Of a DNA stretch of 64,000 bases, positions 51,506 through 62,845 are shown one piece after another. The notes under the pieces were generated by a model, which was given only the letters and a program-made list of their open reading frames with translations, was not told the origin of the DNA and did no database searches. A program made the translations under genes and the position numbers. The DNA comes from Enoplolaimus lenunculus (taxonomy: Eukaryota; Nematoda; Enoplea; Enoplida; Thoracostomopsidae). Location of the stretch: assembly GCA_030248215.1 (NCBI GenBank), contig JASANG010002105.1, positions 1 to 64,000 on the forward strand, given 5' to 3'. How positions within the stretch are numbered: the first letter of the stretch is position 1; every line of letters begins with the position of its first letter.

Positions 51506-51567
51506 GTTATTATTATTATTATTATTATTGTTGTTGTTGTTATTGTTGTTGTTGTTGTTGTTGTTGT
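51506..51567. repeat. (ATT)n(GTT)n compound microsatellite
   Basis: About 8 ATT units then GTT units with interruptions. Fourth AAC/GTT-type tract within 2.5 kb. Confidence 0.95.
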
Positions 51568-51569
51568 GT

Positions 51570-53100
51570 TTATGGTAGTGGTCTACTTCATGTATTTCTA
51601 ATATACACCTTATGGTGTAAAACTTGGCAACCAAAGGTATATATATACAACACATATAAACCTGGCATGGCCTATGGGAGATTTGGTAAAACTTTCTGGC
51701 GACAATATGTCTACTGTCGCATGTGTTTTCAATGGACGCACCGAGAGGCTTGGGGGACTTCAGCACGGCGCCTCCTTGAGCCCAGATTTTTGTTCAGGTA
51801 GAGGCACTGAGCGAAGGAATAATGGTTACTGATCTCCCTAGTTCCATTTTAAGATCAAATAATCGTTTTTTGGATGCCGCACCCCCCTCTCCCCCGAAGC
51901 CCAAGTTTTTCTGTAGGCCACTGTGTGTTTTGAAACTATGTACATGGGGGTCTCACGACTACATACGTTTTGTAGGTAAATGTCCGGATCGGCAAGCGGC
52001 TTTTATCTCGTTTTTGAATTTAGACATTTTGTTCCCACGCTTATTGAAAGCAGGTTTACTTTTGAACTGGGCATAGGGTGAACTAGTATGTAAAGCAATT
52101 CTGCCCAGGAAATATTGCTATTTGATACGTGGCTCGTGTTTTTATCTCACGGCGGCCAAAGCTTAAAAAGGGCCAGCCAAACCCGCAGCTTAGAAGACAA
52201 AAATGTTCAGCGTTTATTGTTTTCCCTTTGGTTCGTAAGGCACATTAAAGACTAATACCTCAGTGTAACTGTTAATTCTAAAATTGAGCCTAAGCCTATT
52301 AAGCTTAAAGTTTAGTCTGCAGACAAGAGCCCAAAAATTTAACATGAGTCTGCAGAAAAAGGCCAAAGAATTTAACATGGGCACATCACGTTTTAAAGGA
52401 TCAAAATTTCAAAAGATATTCGGCATAGGCAACGTCGAACAGAACCTAAAGAGAAATTTTTTTGCGACCTGGGCGGCCAGCCCCTTACCTTGGCAACGAC
52501 GCAGGCAACAAATTTTTTGCGCATTATGCTTACTGTTGTACTAAACCGGGCAATGTTCATCTTTGCTTTACGCTTCGGTAAAATCGTAGACAGTAATTGA
52601 AAATTTATCCATTACAATTAATTTCGATAGATTTTTAATTTGGCACAGGAAGAAAATTGAAAAAACTTAAATTTTTCAATTTCTCAAATTGCGATGCTAC
52701 GAGTTTTCTCAAATTCCGATTTTTTAAATGCCGTTGCAAATTTCTATCCGACGAACACACAGTATAAAGCCGCAGGCGCAGCTGAACCGAACTGTTAAGA
52801 AAGTTTCAAAAAATGCGAAATTTCTATATTTAAATAAAATTTTGCACACTATCAAGCGTTAATAGTAATTCACAAAATGTGTGTGACGTTTTTCAAACCT
52901 TTTGATTTAACGCCTTCTATCATCATGTAACACTTAAAAAATTTTCAATCAACATTTGCAAATAACAACTGGTTTTATAACCAAATATCTCCAACTGGCG
53001 ATAGGTGCTATACACATTTGAACACTCCTTCAAAGACAGATGACAAAACAATCGCTAGTAAAAACATTTAAAAAATTAAAAACAAATTCAGAGTTTCGTT
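51570..53100. other. Non-coding stretch
   Basis: A family A interior fragment at about 52285-52325 and a solo J end at about 53000. The open frame 52284-52544 begins in the repeat and its later part (FKGSKFQKIFGIGNVEQNLK) is not recognised. Confidence 0.4.
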
Positions 53101-53107
53101 GAAATTA

Positions 53108-53307
53108 CCAGTGCCGGAGCAGGCAGGGTTGGGGGCTCCCTCCAAATTCCAGGACGGAGGCCCTCCAACTCGCGAGCGAAGCGAGTGAGAAGGCAGGCGC
53201 ATTTTAAAACTTAAGCGGTTTTTGTTCAACCGGTTAGGGTGGGGGCCCCTTTAGGGGCGGGGGCTCCACTGAAATGGGGGGGTATGGGGGGTGGCTGCCG
53301 GCCCTGG
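53108..53307. mobile_element. Short inverted-repeat element with CAGTGCCGG ends
   Basis: CCAGTGCCGGAGCAGG at the left and GGCTGCCGGCCCTGG at the right form imperfect inverted ends; the interior contains CGAGCGAAGCGAGTGAGAAG and GGGGGCTCC blocks. Non-coding. Confidence 0.6.
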
Positions 53308-53309
53308 AA

Positions 53310-54465
53310 ATTACTGATTTGAGACCAGCGAATAAAACTGCATTTTATGCTTATCTCTAAAAACCAAAACTTTGACAATTCAAATTAATAAACATGAACG
53401 CAACGCGTATGGATTTACGGGCCTAATTCTACTGCCTTGAGGCATAAATTTTAAATTTGATATCTGCGAATGAAAAACTTTTAATAAACGTCAAATATCA
53501 GGCGGCTTTTACTTGTGATATATTGCAAATCACTCCAGGGCGTTCGAAAACTGTGCATGCAATGGACCAATCATGTTAGTGCCCCCCTCCCAGAGAGGGA
53601 CTGTGATTAATCAAGAACTTCAGCCGATAAAGCTATTAAGACATTGATTTTTAGCGTGGTTTTGGCAAATCGTTAACAATGATTCAATAAAGATCTCTGG
53701 CAAGTATTAGCAATTGTTCTCAAACCACAGCCCACCCTATGGCTGTCCTTGCTCTCGATAGACGACTCAGCTATTCGGTACGTGAGAAATGAACAAAATG
53801 AGAAAATACTTCAATAGTCCTCAGGGGTGACAAGCTGGTTGTCTAAAGATAAATTAAATTCGCCAGAGAATGTAGCATATATGTGCGCCGGGTTTAGTGA
53901 AAACTGTACGCATTTAATGCGAATAATTACATAGCTAATTTTAGTTTTGTTTGATAGCGATAAAATTTAGCGATGAAGGAAGCGTCGCAAGAAGATAATA
54001 TTAAAGCTTTAAGGCAATCATTGACATGGAAGGTTCGTTTCTCGCGCCTGCCAAGTATTGGAGTTTGAAGCGGCTAAAATATTCTGGGAGGGGCAAGGGG
54101 CAGGCCCAATAGGGAGCCTAACCCTATGATCAGTTTCACATTTAATGTCAGCCTAACGCTCCTTCTGAGGTTAGAAATAATCGCATTTGATGATCTTATG
54201 TACAGTTTAGTACTCGGCCAGCCTTGCTTTACAAATTCGCCTGGTATACTTGAAAGGAACAACTTGGCTTGCAGACGGAATTTGTCCGGAATGCGAAAGA
54301 ATTTAGGGCATACCCTACGCATTAAGAAATTACTCTAGGCCAATTTTTCCAACAGGGGAGCAGAGAAATTGGCCTGTGACACCGATCAATCAATAATTGA
54401 TTATGGGGCTGAGACAAGATGAAAACCCTTTTGATGCAGCATTGAAACTTTTGCTAATATTAAAA
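53310..54465. other. Non-coding stretch
   Basis: No gene supported. Open frames on both strands at 54074-54338 have no domain. Confidence 0.35.
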
Positions 54466-54468
54466 TCA

Positions 54469-54737
54469 TTAACCCCTTATCACATTGAGTTGCCTATAGG
54501 CAACTCAGCGCAGTGTATATACGTTAAATAATATATATCGCACCGTGTTTAACAATTGCAACACGTTTACATAGTACTAAATCATCACAAGACATGAGAG
54601 CCCACTCGGGCTCGAGCGTCAAGCTCCTATAGCTGAGTGGTGATGGTATACGCCTATCACTCCAGTACTGGAGTTCGAATCCTAGTATTAAAGTAGGTCT
54701 CAGGGGAAATAGAAAATATTCATGTGAGAAAGGGTTA
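54469..54737 (+). mobile_element. piggyBac-like MITE carrying a tRNA-like core
   Basis: Ends TTAACCCCTTATCACAT and ATGTGAGAAAGGGTTAA are inverted repeats with two mismatches, starting with CCC inside TTAA. TTAA target duplication and CCC-starting ends are the piggyBac signature. Inside, 54628-54700 reads like a tRNA: AGCTGAGTGGTGATGG (A box) and GGAGTTCGAATCC (B box). A perfect 20-bp palindrome GAGTTGCCTATAGGCAACTC lies at about 54487-54506. A diverged copy of the tRNA-like and right parts is at 60480-60615. Confidence 0.75.
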
Positions 54738-54739
54738 AA

Positions 54740-55420
54740 CGAAAAATTTTCAGTTTACTATCTTTAATGTTAAACTGTTTCATGAGCGAAAACTATTCAC
54801 TGCGTGGCAAAGCGCCACTCTTATTGTTAACCTAAGACGTGGGTGAAATTGGGGGTTTTCTGAAATAGACGCTGTAGGAAATGTCAATAGATTCGCAAAG
54901 CCTAACTGCACGGACCGTGTTGTGAATGATTTATAAACACATTTTTATCACTTAATTCTACGATATATATGTATCTATCTATGTAATATCCGTAATATTA
55001 GCATCAGAGGGTGCTGTATTGATAGCAAGTAAAGGTTCACATGGGAGAATACAATGGCACTATTGCCCAAGAGGATAGGCACCTCCCAAAAATTCATTGT
55101 GGTATCTGAAAAGTAGGCATTTTACATGCTTAAAAATGTACTGCTTCCAGAATACAGCAACAACAACTTTTTTCACTTGCTTCGCTTGCTCGCTTAAATC
55201 TGCTTGAAATTATACTCTCACGAAATGAAATAGTGGCTATGTCATTGGAGGCAAGTACATATACTGCTTATACGGACGACGGAGTTGACCTAAAAGGCAT
55301 CCGACATACGTCGATAAGATCAAAAACTTAATTAATCAAGCTGGATTGAATAGAAACACGAAGTGTGAGCAACAATGTTGCGTGTGAATTTAGCTACTAC
55401 CCTCGGTGCCGTATTGTCTA
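54740..55420. other. Non-coding stretch
   Basis: A fragment with CTTGCTTCGCTTGCTCGC and CGAAATGAAATAGTGGCTA near 55180-55235, belonging to a dispersed family. Nothing else recognised. Confidence 0.35.
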
Positions 55421-55439
55421 CTAAATCAAAAAATTAGCA

Positions 55440-55750
55440 CTATGCAACAGTGGGTTCATGTTTACTTTGTTGACGGTCCCGGTTTCTGGCGTGACTGTAA
55501 ACGAGTAGATTTTAGGCATTTTTTGCATAGGCTCAGGCTGCGGTGTACACTTTTTCAACACGCTTAGGCTTTGGTTTAGGAATGGGTTGACCCGCAACAT
55601 TGTAATAAGGTCTCTTCTCATGATTGATTTAGTCGGTTTTCTTAGGTGCCGGCGCCCGCCAATCTCAATTTCTCTGCGCGACACTGGTAGGTTTAGATGG
55701 ATGGAAGATGACCTGAGCTTGAATTGCCCCTGCAATACTTGAAAAGACGC
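55440..55750 (-). pseudogene. Possible degenerate coding remnant, unrecognised
   Basis: In one minus-strand frame, pieces such as VIFHPSKPTSVAQRN, APAPKKTD and EKRPYYNVAGQPIPKPKPKR, then VEKVYTAA, look like real Pro/Lys-rich protein but are separated by three or four stops. Other frames are open for longer (104 codons, 55735-55421) but look less protein-like. It could be an old gene copy or chance. The AAGCCTAAGC tract within it is reminiscent of family A, which argues for caution. Confidence 0.25.
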
Positions 55751-55759
55751 TTATCACAA

Positions 55760-56700
55760 CCACTGTACTGTGTCCTATCGTTTGGACCCGGCCGGCCTGC
55801 GCTTATGTTTGTCTAACAGCACGGTGCAAGCGGTGGTAAAAACTGGAGCCGGAGGTCAACAAATTTTGCCGGAGAAGGAGGTAAAGTCGAAGTTGAAGTA
55901 AAATTACTTAATGGCACAACTTTATATAAATACCAAAAATTTGATAACCGAAACTTCCAGAGCCTCCGACAGAAAATCTATACCGGATCCGGAGATCGAG
56001 TTTCTGTCGGAGCCGCACAAGTTTCAGCATCCCTCAGGCATTCTGGCCACCAGTTTAACAAAACCTTCCTAGCAAACGGCACGCTGACGCCGCGCATTCC
56101 GGCATTCGTTGGCCTTACTCTACTATGTAAAGCCTGTAACCTGGTTGTAAAACAAATAGAGCTAAATACAACTCCCAACCGACAATTTTTATTTCTGGTT
56201 TAAGTTTCAAATATCGTGTTGTATTTTGAAGCATATTTTTTCGTCATTTAGATGCAAACGTAGTATTTAGAAAAGATTATGTTTCACCGATACTGAACAA
56301 GAAAAACCAAACTAAGCTATGCAAAATTTACCTACGGGTCCACGTACAGCGGAAGCAGATGTAACGCAATAGTATGGTCCGAAGCATAAGCCTAAGCCAC
56401 AACAGTACAACAAATCTATAACTATCGCTAGACCAAAGCCCAAGTCTAAGCAGGCAGAAAAATTAGTGTAAACCTATATTTAGGTTTATGCTTTAGGCTC
56501 ATGCTAATGTTTAGGCTTAGACTTAGTGGGCAGTCCCTTATTGTTTAGCAGGGCAAAAGCATTATGTTCTGAAAGGTTTTTAGTGGCTCATTTTTTGGCC
56601 AACCGCTCCACCGATCTGTTCGAACTATTCTAGCGATATTTGATAATACGGCCATAGAAACCAGGCCTAATAAATGTCTCACAATTATTTTATTTGTCAA
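55760..56700. other. Non-coding stretch
   Basis: Inverted GGATCCGGAG / CTCCGGATCC-like sequence near 55980 and a family A interior fragment at about 56375-56530 (AAGCATAAGCCTAAGC, TTAGGCTTAGAC). No gene supported. Confidence 0.35.
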
Positions 56701-56906
56701 CAATTAAAAGTGAGCTCGTGCATAACTGACAGGCGGAACGATTTTTCCGCGGGCCTGCAACAGAGTAAGCTTAGCATATTCCTTCTTTTTAGTCCCAAGT
56801 CTAAACCCCCAGTTTCTAGTTAATCGGTCTCCGTGTATTCAGCTGGACAGGATAATATATTTAAAATGGATAACAGCGTTGTCAATTCACTGAAATTGCA
56901 GATTAG

Positions 56907-57072
56907 GGGCCAACGTATAGAACATAGCCGTAGCAGTAGTATAAGCATATCCTTAAGCCAAATTCTAAGCCTAAGCGTAAGAATGAGTTTAAGGCCAAGC
57001 CTTAAGCCTAAGCTTAAGTAATCAATAGTCTAAAGCTTAAGCTATGTTCGGCCCATGATCTTTACATGCGCC
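56907..57072 (+). mobile_element. Family A element
   Basis: GGGCCAACGTATAGAACATA, GCAGTAGTATAAGCATATCC, AAGCCTAAGCGTAAG tract, ATAGTCTAAAGCTTAAGCTA, TCGGCCCATGATCTTTACAT. A shorter, opposite-strand partial copy precedes it at 56715-56785. Confidence 0.75.
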
Positions 57073-57699
57073 CAATTTTTCAACCCACAGTGTTATACGC
57101 TTGCCAAATTCTTGAAATTCGCCTGCCGATATCTTTGACAAAAATTAGACCAGAAAGATAAGGTGGCGTGCCGATTTTTAAATTAACCTGAGGATGAAAT
57201 TGACCTGTAACACAAGGGCGTAGCCTGGAGAGGCAATGGGGGCCATGGCCCCCCAATGGTTATGGAAAAATTTCATTTTTGAATAAATTGAAACAAGGAT
57301 ATCCTGTGCGTTTCACTCCCACACACTAGTTGTTGATGGTTTCTTATTAACAACCGACATTGCATAGTTGGATATGTACCAAAATTTATTTTCACACACG
57401 TTGTTGAGTGTAGTGATTATTTTAGTACTGTGTATTTTGATCAAAAACTGTTGTATAACCAACGCACCCAGTATTCGTTAAACGTCCTCGAAATTTCAAA
57501 TGTATAAACCCAATATACAAAAACAACACTACGGTTACATATTTGCTAAAATAGATACATTTGGATACTGGCATCACTGTGAACCCATTTCAGTTAATGA
57601 ACTTTGGTGTCAAATATAATCATCATTAGGCAGCATACAGCAACAACACTACACACCTTTCCGGGTATATATGTGTGTCCAGTTGGTTCTGCTTGTGCT

Positions 57700-57814
57700 C
57701 ACATGCATATAACACGCGCAGCAGCACGGCGGCGTGCGGTAACTTTTAATCAGTTAAAGCGCCGCTCAGCGGCGTCCGGCGGACCGCGGCGAATATAAGC
57801 GCAACCCTAATACT
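57700..57814. mobile_element. Family G element, partial
   Basis: AGCAGCACGGCGGCGTGCGG, GCGCCGCTCAGCGGCGTCCG and GGCGAATATAAGCGCAACCC; the right end agrees with 36793-36972. Confidence 0.6.
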
Positions 57815-58032
57815 TGTATCTGCAAAATTTACACATGCCCAGTGCCAGCTTTTAAATATATATTATGTAAACTGTGTACAAATTTTACATATGTATGTAT
57901 AACAAAGTACAACACCAAACATAGACATATATACATGGTTTTAGAACCTCATTAATTCATATGATACCATGAGGCCACAGTGGTCCAGGGTTTTTTCAGT
58001 GACGAAGCGACCAATGCCTACTATCTGGATGC

Positions 58033-58163
58033 ATGGGCGTAAGCCAAGCATTTGAAAGGGGTGGTTATGTTTTATACAAAAATATTGAAGGGGGCTTTTG
58101 ACGTTGAAAACTGATGCCAGAGGGTTTGACTCTTGAACAGCATCCCTCTGCCTACGCCCGTTT
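58033..58163. mobile_element. Short inverted-repeat element with GGGCGTA ends
   Basis: GCATGGGCGTAAGCCAAGC at the left and CTGCCTACGCCCGTTTC at the right are inverted; interior AAAGGGGTGGTTATG and GGGGGCTTTTGACG. Related left-end sequence at 57225 (AAGGGCGTAGCCTGGAG). Confidence 0.6.
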
Positions 58164-58268
58164 CTGGATCTGAAAACGATATATACAGAGCTTTTAGGCT
58201 ATAAAGTTGACAAATCACCTGTTAGTCAGATTCACAATTAGCGCTAATTACGACGGTAAGGTCCACGT

Positions 58269-58433
58269 CGGGCCCGTTGTCAGACAACACTGAAGTGGCT
58301 CAGCCATCCTGGAAGAATTTTACTCCCAAGAATTTTGTCAATATTGCTTGTAAAAGTCGTGAAAATTGCTTGTATACCTTTCGTGAAAAATGTTCAGTCC
58401 CAACAATAGCAAGATGAGCTGGATACGGTCCTG
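58269..58433. mobile_element. Family C MITE
   Basis: CGGGCCCGTTGTCAGACAAC, CTTGCTTGTAAAAGTCG, CAATAGCAAGATGAGCTGGA and TACGGTCCTG follow the family order with more divergence. Confidence 0.6.
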
Positions 58434-58744
58434 ATGCACGGACACAACCAGTATTTCATTTTTGAAGAGTATAGTTTCTGGGGAAGATTATAGATTTTCT
58501 GAATAACAGTCCCCTATTTTTATGTTAGTTTAGAGTTTTACAGCTCTGGAGACATGAACCAACCAGCTATAGGCTTAGGCTAAAAAATCATTAGTTTATT
58601 TATTAACCTTGGAAACGTTACCTGCAACGCAGTATATTTAGCAAGACCAGGCATAGGTTTTAAGTGATTTCATATAGGAAATGTGCTTCAAAAGTTTACT
58701 TAATAGAATTTTTAAAAGAATTAAGTAGAAAATATATCAATAGA

Positions 58745-58885
58745 GTATTAACCTCTAGCTTTAGACTACGTGTTGCTTAAGCTCAGGCTTAGGCTTAGAC
58801 GTAGACATAGGCTAGGCTTAGCCTTTTAGGCTTAGGCTTATAAACATGCTTATACTGCTGTTACGGCCCTGTTCAAATACATCGG
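58745..58885 (-). mobile_element. Family A element
   Basis: CTCTAGCTTTAGACTACG, CTCAGGCTTAGGCTTAGACG, GGCTTAGGCTTATAAACATG, TACTGCTGTTACGGCCCTGT. The TTAGGC-like tract is particularly long here. Confidence 0.75.
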
Positions 58886-58889
58886 TTCA

Positions 58890-59160
58890 AACGGGCACTT
58901 TTGGTGGTGTTGAAAGGAATATATTCAGAGCGTATTGCGTTTTATGTCCATACAACCTGTACGATATTTTATACGAGAACGATAGAACGATAAACTTTGT
59001 TAAATATTTAAAATTAGTGAAAATTTTGGGATCTTTTATTGTACTTGGCAATTGGTATATATTATTCGCTAAAGAATCGAGAATAGAGATCGGGTGCTTA
59101 AAAACATCATCCCAAAAGTTATGTGACGTATTAAGAAAAAAACCCAATGGGCTATAATAC
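58890..59160. other. Segment open on both strands, no recognised product
   Basis: A plus-strand frame (58846-59157) and a minus-strand frame (59162-58887) are both open for about 90 codons in AT-rich DNA, which is unusual here. Neither shows a domain known to me; fragments such as FAKESRIEIGCLKTSSQKL could come from a transposon. No splice evidence. Confidence 0.25.
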
Positions 59161-59838
59161 ATTTTGTAACCGGCAAAAAATTACGCAAATTGCACCCTAT
59201 TTAGATATAGCCATATCGACTCTGGTGGCATTGTATTCTCGAATGATTGTAGCACCCGTCACCAGTTAGCAGTAGGTTTTCAAACAAGCTAACTATAAGC
59301 CAGAAAAAAAGCGTAATTAATTTAATGAAGTCCGGAAAGTAGAAAGCTCACCTTGCGAGGGGTTAAATTTTTTAAGATGAGCACACAAAACTTTTCTGCG
59401 AACCACAAACCAGTTTCAAACTTTTCTTGGTTGGTTTAGGGGAGATGATCCTCCCCTGCTTCCACCGTCTCCACGGTTTCAAATGTACTGGTATATGCTA
59501 TTTCGATAGAATACGAGACTTTATCATTTACCGTTGCTTGTGATGCTATACATAATTGATAAAATATGAGCTCAGGTTTATACTATAAAGCGGTAATTGT
59601 AGTAAACAAAGTTTGAACCAAAGCCAGTATACAAATAGAATATCGGTAACCTTAATATAACAGCGATATTCCTTAGTTTCTAAGGTCAGATATAAAGCTG
59701 TAGCCAGGGTAACAACACATGCCCACTGACAGATAGTACCACTGGTTCATTGAAAAACATTTGTGATCAAAATCACTCGAGTATGCAAATTTGAGAAAAG
59801 GTAGGTATATATCACGCTTCGAAATTTTTGGACAGACA

Positions 59839-60000
59839 CGGGTCCGCAGACAAATAGGGGCCAGGCGGGAGCTGAGCCCCGCAGAATAATTTTGGCCCAA
59901 TAGAAAATTTTCAACTTTGCTTGTATTAAGTCATCGCACGTTCTTGCATCTTCTTCTGAAAAATGTTTAGCCACAATAGCACGACGATCTGGCCGCAGCC
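59839..60000. mobile_element. Family C MITE
   Basis: ACGGGTCCGCAGACAAATAG, CTGAGCCCCGCAGAATAATT, CTTGTATTAAGTCATCGCAC, AATAGCACGACGATCTGGCC. Confidence 0.6.
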
Positions 60001-60227
60001 AAGAAGAGACAAGAAAAAGTACTTTTAAAAACTTCAGAATTAACCTGCTGGTTGCTTGAGATTGAAAAAATTTACAAAAGGTTGTACTCTTCCGAAATGA
60101 AATCTTAGCTACGGCTGTGAAAATGTGTAAATTAACTTGTGGGCGTTTGTACTTGGACGGTGAAAGATGAGAGCCTGTTCTGCAACGTTCTGAAATCTTT
60201 AATATGGTTATTGTAGTGATTTTCAGC

Positions 60228-60320
60228 TAGGAGTTTTTCTGCGGGTCCGCTATAGGGTACCTAACATAATTTTTAGACTATTTTTTGCTTAGGCTTTAGG
60301 CTTATGTAGAAAGCTAGCTC
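60228..60320 (-). mobile_element. Family A element, partial
   Basis: GGAGTTTTTCTGCGGGTCCG, TTTTTAGACTATTTTTTGCT, TAGGCTTTAGGCTTATG. The right half is missing. Confidence 0.6.
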
Positions 60321-60479
60321 ATTCCTTACCTAATTCTTAACTCTGTAAAATATATTGGATCAAAATGAACTTGAACTGCACAAACCGGATTACTGTAGTA
60401 TCAAGTTGAGTTGAAGTGCGCCCACACTGTTTTTATCCAAGTAAAGAATAAGTGTATGCGGCGTACAAGTGCAGAATCG

Positions 60480-60615
60480 GTCCACCGTAGCTGCGTTAGC
60501 TGAGTGGGGATGGTAAACACCTGGCACATGAGGGAATGGCGTTGTATTCCTGGCTGGAAGATAAGGGTCTGAAGAAATAAAAAATATATATTCATGAGGG
60601 AAATAGTTAATTAGG
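60480..60615 (+). repeat. Diverged copy of the tRNA-like core of the 54469 element
   Basis: GCTGCGTTAGCTGAGTGGGG then ATGGTAAACACCTGG matches the A-box side, TGGCGTTGTATTCCTGG the B-box side, and ATTCATGAGGGAAATAG the right end of 54469-54737. No matching left terminal repeat is visible. Confidence 0.6.
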
Positions 60616-61079
60616 GTTCAAAGTCCTTTTTGAGGTACTTGGTTAAAAGCCGACATTTCCTTCATAATTGCATTCAAAATGTCGTCATAAAGTCGGTCAC
60701 GACACGCCACAGCAAGTTTGTTCAAACATTCATTAGGAGAACTTGCAGCTGCAAATTATTCGTGACGAATATATACGCCAGAAGTTGAAAATGAAGTTCA
60801 GTTGCAAATACTTGCAGTTGCAAGTAAATTCGTGCAAGTTGCAACATGAGATATCGCTGCAAAAACTTGCACGTGCGAATAGGGCTTAACGATTTAATTC
60901 GTTTTGAACTGAGGTTGTCATCAAAATTTATATAACAATAAATACTGTTTGCAAATTTTTTTGATAATTCACACCCACAAGTTTATAGCCAGTTAGCTAG
61001 CAAATGCCCTTTTTCAGGCACCTGGCAGTTTAGCAGTGTGCATCTTATTCTTTATTTCATATGTTACAAATTGTTTATG

Positions 61080-61250
61080 TACATACGGCCAACGTTACTT
61101 TCGGGACCGTAACTCTAGATTATGCATATTCCCAAGCCTAAGCCTAAGTGTAAAAATATTAGTGTTTAATTATAAGCCTAATCCGAAGGTTGAAATCGAA
61201 TCCTACTCCACTGTAGTTGTGCAAAAAACGGGTCGGTCCTGAAGACAACA
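61080..61250 (+). mobile_element. Family A element, diverged
   Basis: GGGACCGTAACTCTAGATTA, TGCATATTCCCAAGCCTAAG, CCTAAGTGTAAAAATATTAG, then GGGTCGGTCCTGAAG. Confidence 0.55.
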
Positions 61251-61447
61251 TGGACCCTTAATATTACAAAAAATCGCGTATTTCTCTTAAGTATTAATAC
61301 GATACCAGCAGATTTAGCATCCATTAACGTTTTTGTATTCGCTGAAGCATATCACATCATGTTTTCTAATTTTTCCGTTTTTCTCTTTTTTCCGGAAAAA
61401 ATTAACCCTGGTTTATACAATGATTGAAAGATCAAAAATAACTTAAA

Positions 61448-61790
61448 CCAAGAGTGCATGATACCATTTAACAAGATTATGCAACTGGGTACGTTCTATG
61501 TAGAAAAAAATGTACCCAGCGCGCGTTGCATTTTTGGCTTACCCCCCTTATTTTTGGGGGGTGTCAAAATCTTCATAGATGCTGAAATTCATGTGTTGTT
61601 TTCATATACTGAAAAGTGGATCGATTATATTTTCGGTGTTGGCTGGCGGATACACGTGTAATGAACGTAAAATTGACCCCCCAAACAAGGGGATAGGCCA
61701 AAAACGCAACGCGTGCCGGGTACATTCTTTAATACACAGAATGTACCCAGTTGCACACTCTTGTTATACAGAGTGATCATCCACTCTTGC
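61448..61790. mobile_element. Family D MITE, second copy, inverted
   Basis: 343 bp from CCAAGAGTGCATGATACC to GAGTGATCATCCACTCTTGC, flanked on both sides by TTAAA. The left end matches the right end of 24364-24706, so the copy is in opposite orientation. Interior TACCCCCCTTATTTTTGGGG and GTTGGCTGGCGGATACACGT (plus GTAA) agree with the other copy. Confidence 0.9.
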
Positions 61791-61799
61791 TTAAACTAA

Positions 61800-62840
61800 G
61801 TTAGATATTAGCAATCTATGTTAAACCCGAAACAAATAACACACAACTAATAGATTATGATGGATGAACATTGATCCACAGTTATCGCCTCACACTTTCA
61901 TTTGAGATAACTTTAGTAAAAACTTTGATTCGGCATCAAGCGACGTTTCGGGGTCAAATGCAATAATAAGGCCGCACAATCGACCGACCGATACGTGGAC
62001 TCAAAGTTCACTTAAAATCCAAAAAATTTACAAAGCATAAAGTTTTCAATTCAAAATTTGGCATGAAATAAAACAAAACTTTAATATAAAACTTACAAGA
62101 AATACATGAATAAATAAATATACAAGATTGTCTACAATCTGCATTTGTCCCATGGCATTACGTAGCTTACTTTAAGTATTAGCGTACCCACGAACTTCAA
62201 AAGCGTCAAGAAAAAATTTGAAAGGGTTTGTGTTTACCAAACTGAAAAAATACATCGAAACCCAATGACACTAATGCCAAAAGTGGGCTGTCTTCACCCA
62301 TGAACCTCATGGCTATGCCCTTATTTTAAAGTGGATACAGAGTTAAGGTTTATAAGCCTTAAAAACATGTCAATCAAACAGATGTTTTCACCACAGCACG
62401 AATACACGAGTGATTTATGACATGATTAAACAGATTTATTCAGCACAGAAATTGAATATAAGACACAAAATTTTACTTTTATTTTCAGGTAAACAAAGAT
62501 GCTTCGTTTGCCATTCTATAATATAGTGGTCCCAAGCAGGGTAACGAATTGATGAGGGACGTATTGTCCTCTGTTTATTCTCATCTGTGTGTAGCATCTG
62601 TCTCCAGTTTAAGAGCAAGTTTTCAAACAAACCGTGTTTGGTAAACTGTGGATATTAAAACCTTTACAAAAGTATGCAGGGTAATTTGTGAAAAAGATGC
62701 AAATTATGAAGCTTGACGTTACTGGTTTCAAATTTGCAAAATTGATTGTACTACGACGTATACAGTTAAGGGCCGTGCTACAACCACCGTGTCTTTGAAG
62801 TATAACTGTTCGGCACAGATGAGGCGTGGTTGATGCATGC
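61800..62840. other. Non-coding stretch
   Basis: A solo J end at about 62577-62612 (TATTCTCATCTGTGTGTAGC). Otherwise nothing recognised. Confidence 0.4.
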
Positions 62841-62845
62841 TCTAA

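Noticed and set aside
58745-58885. TTAGGC-like tract as a telomere or interstitial telomeric site
   Set aside because: The tract is degenerate, short, and always embedded in the same repeat framework, so it belongs to a dispersed element and not to a chromosome end.
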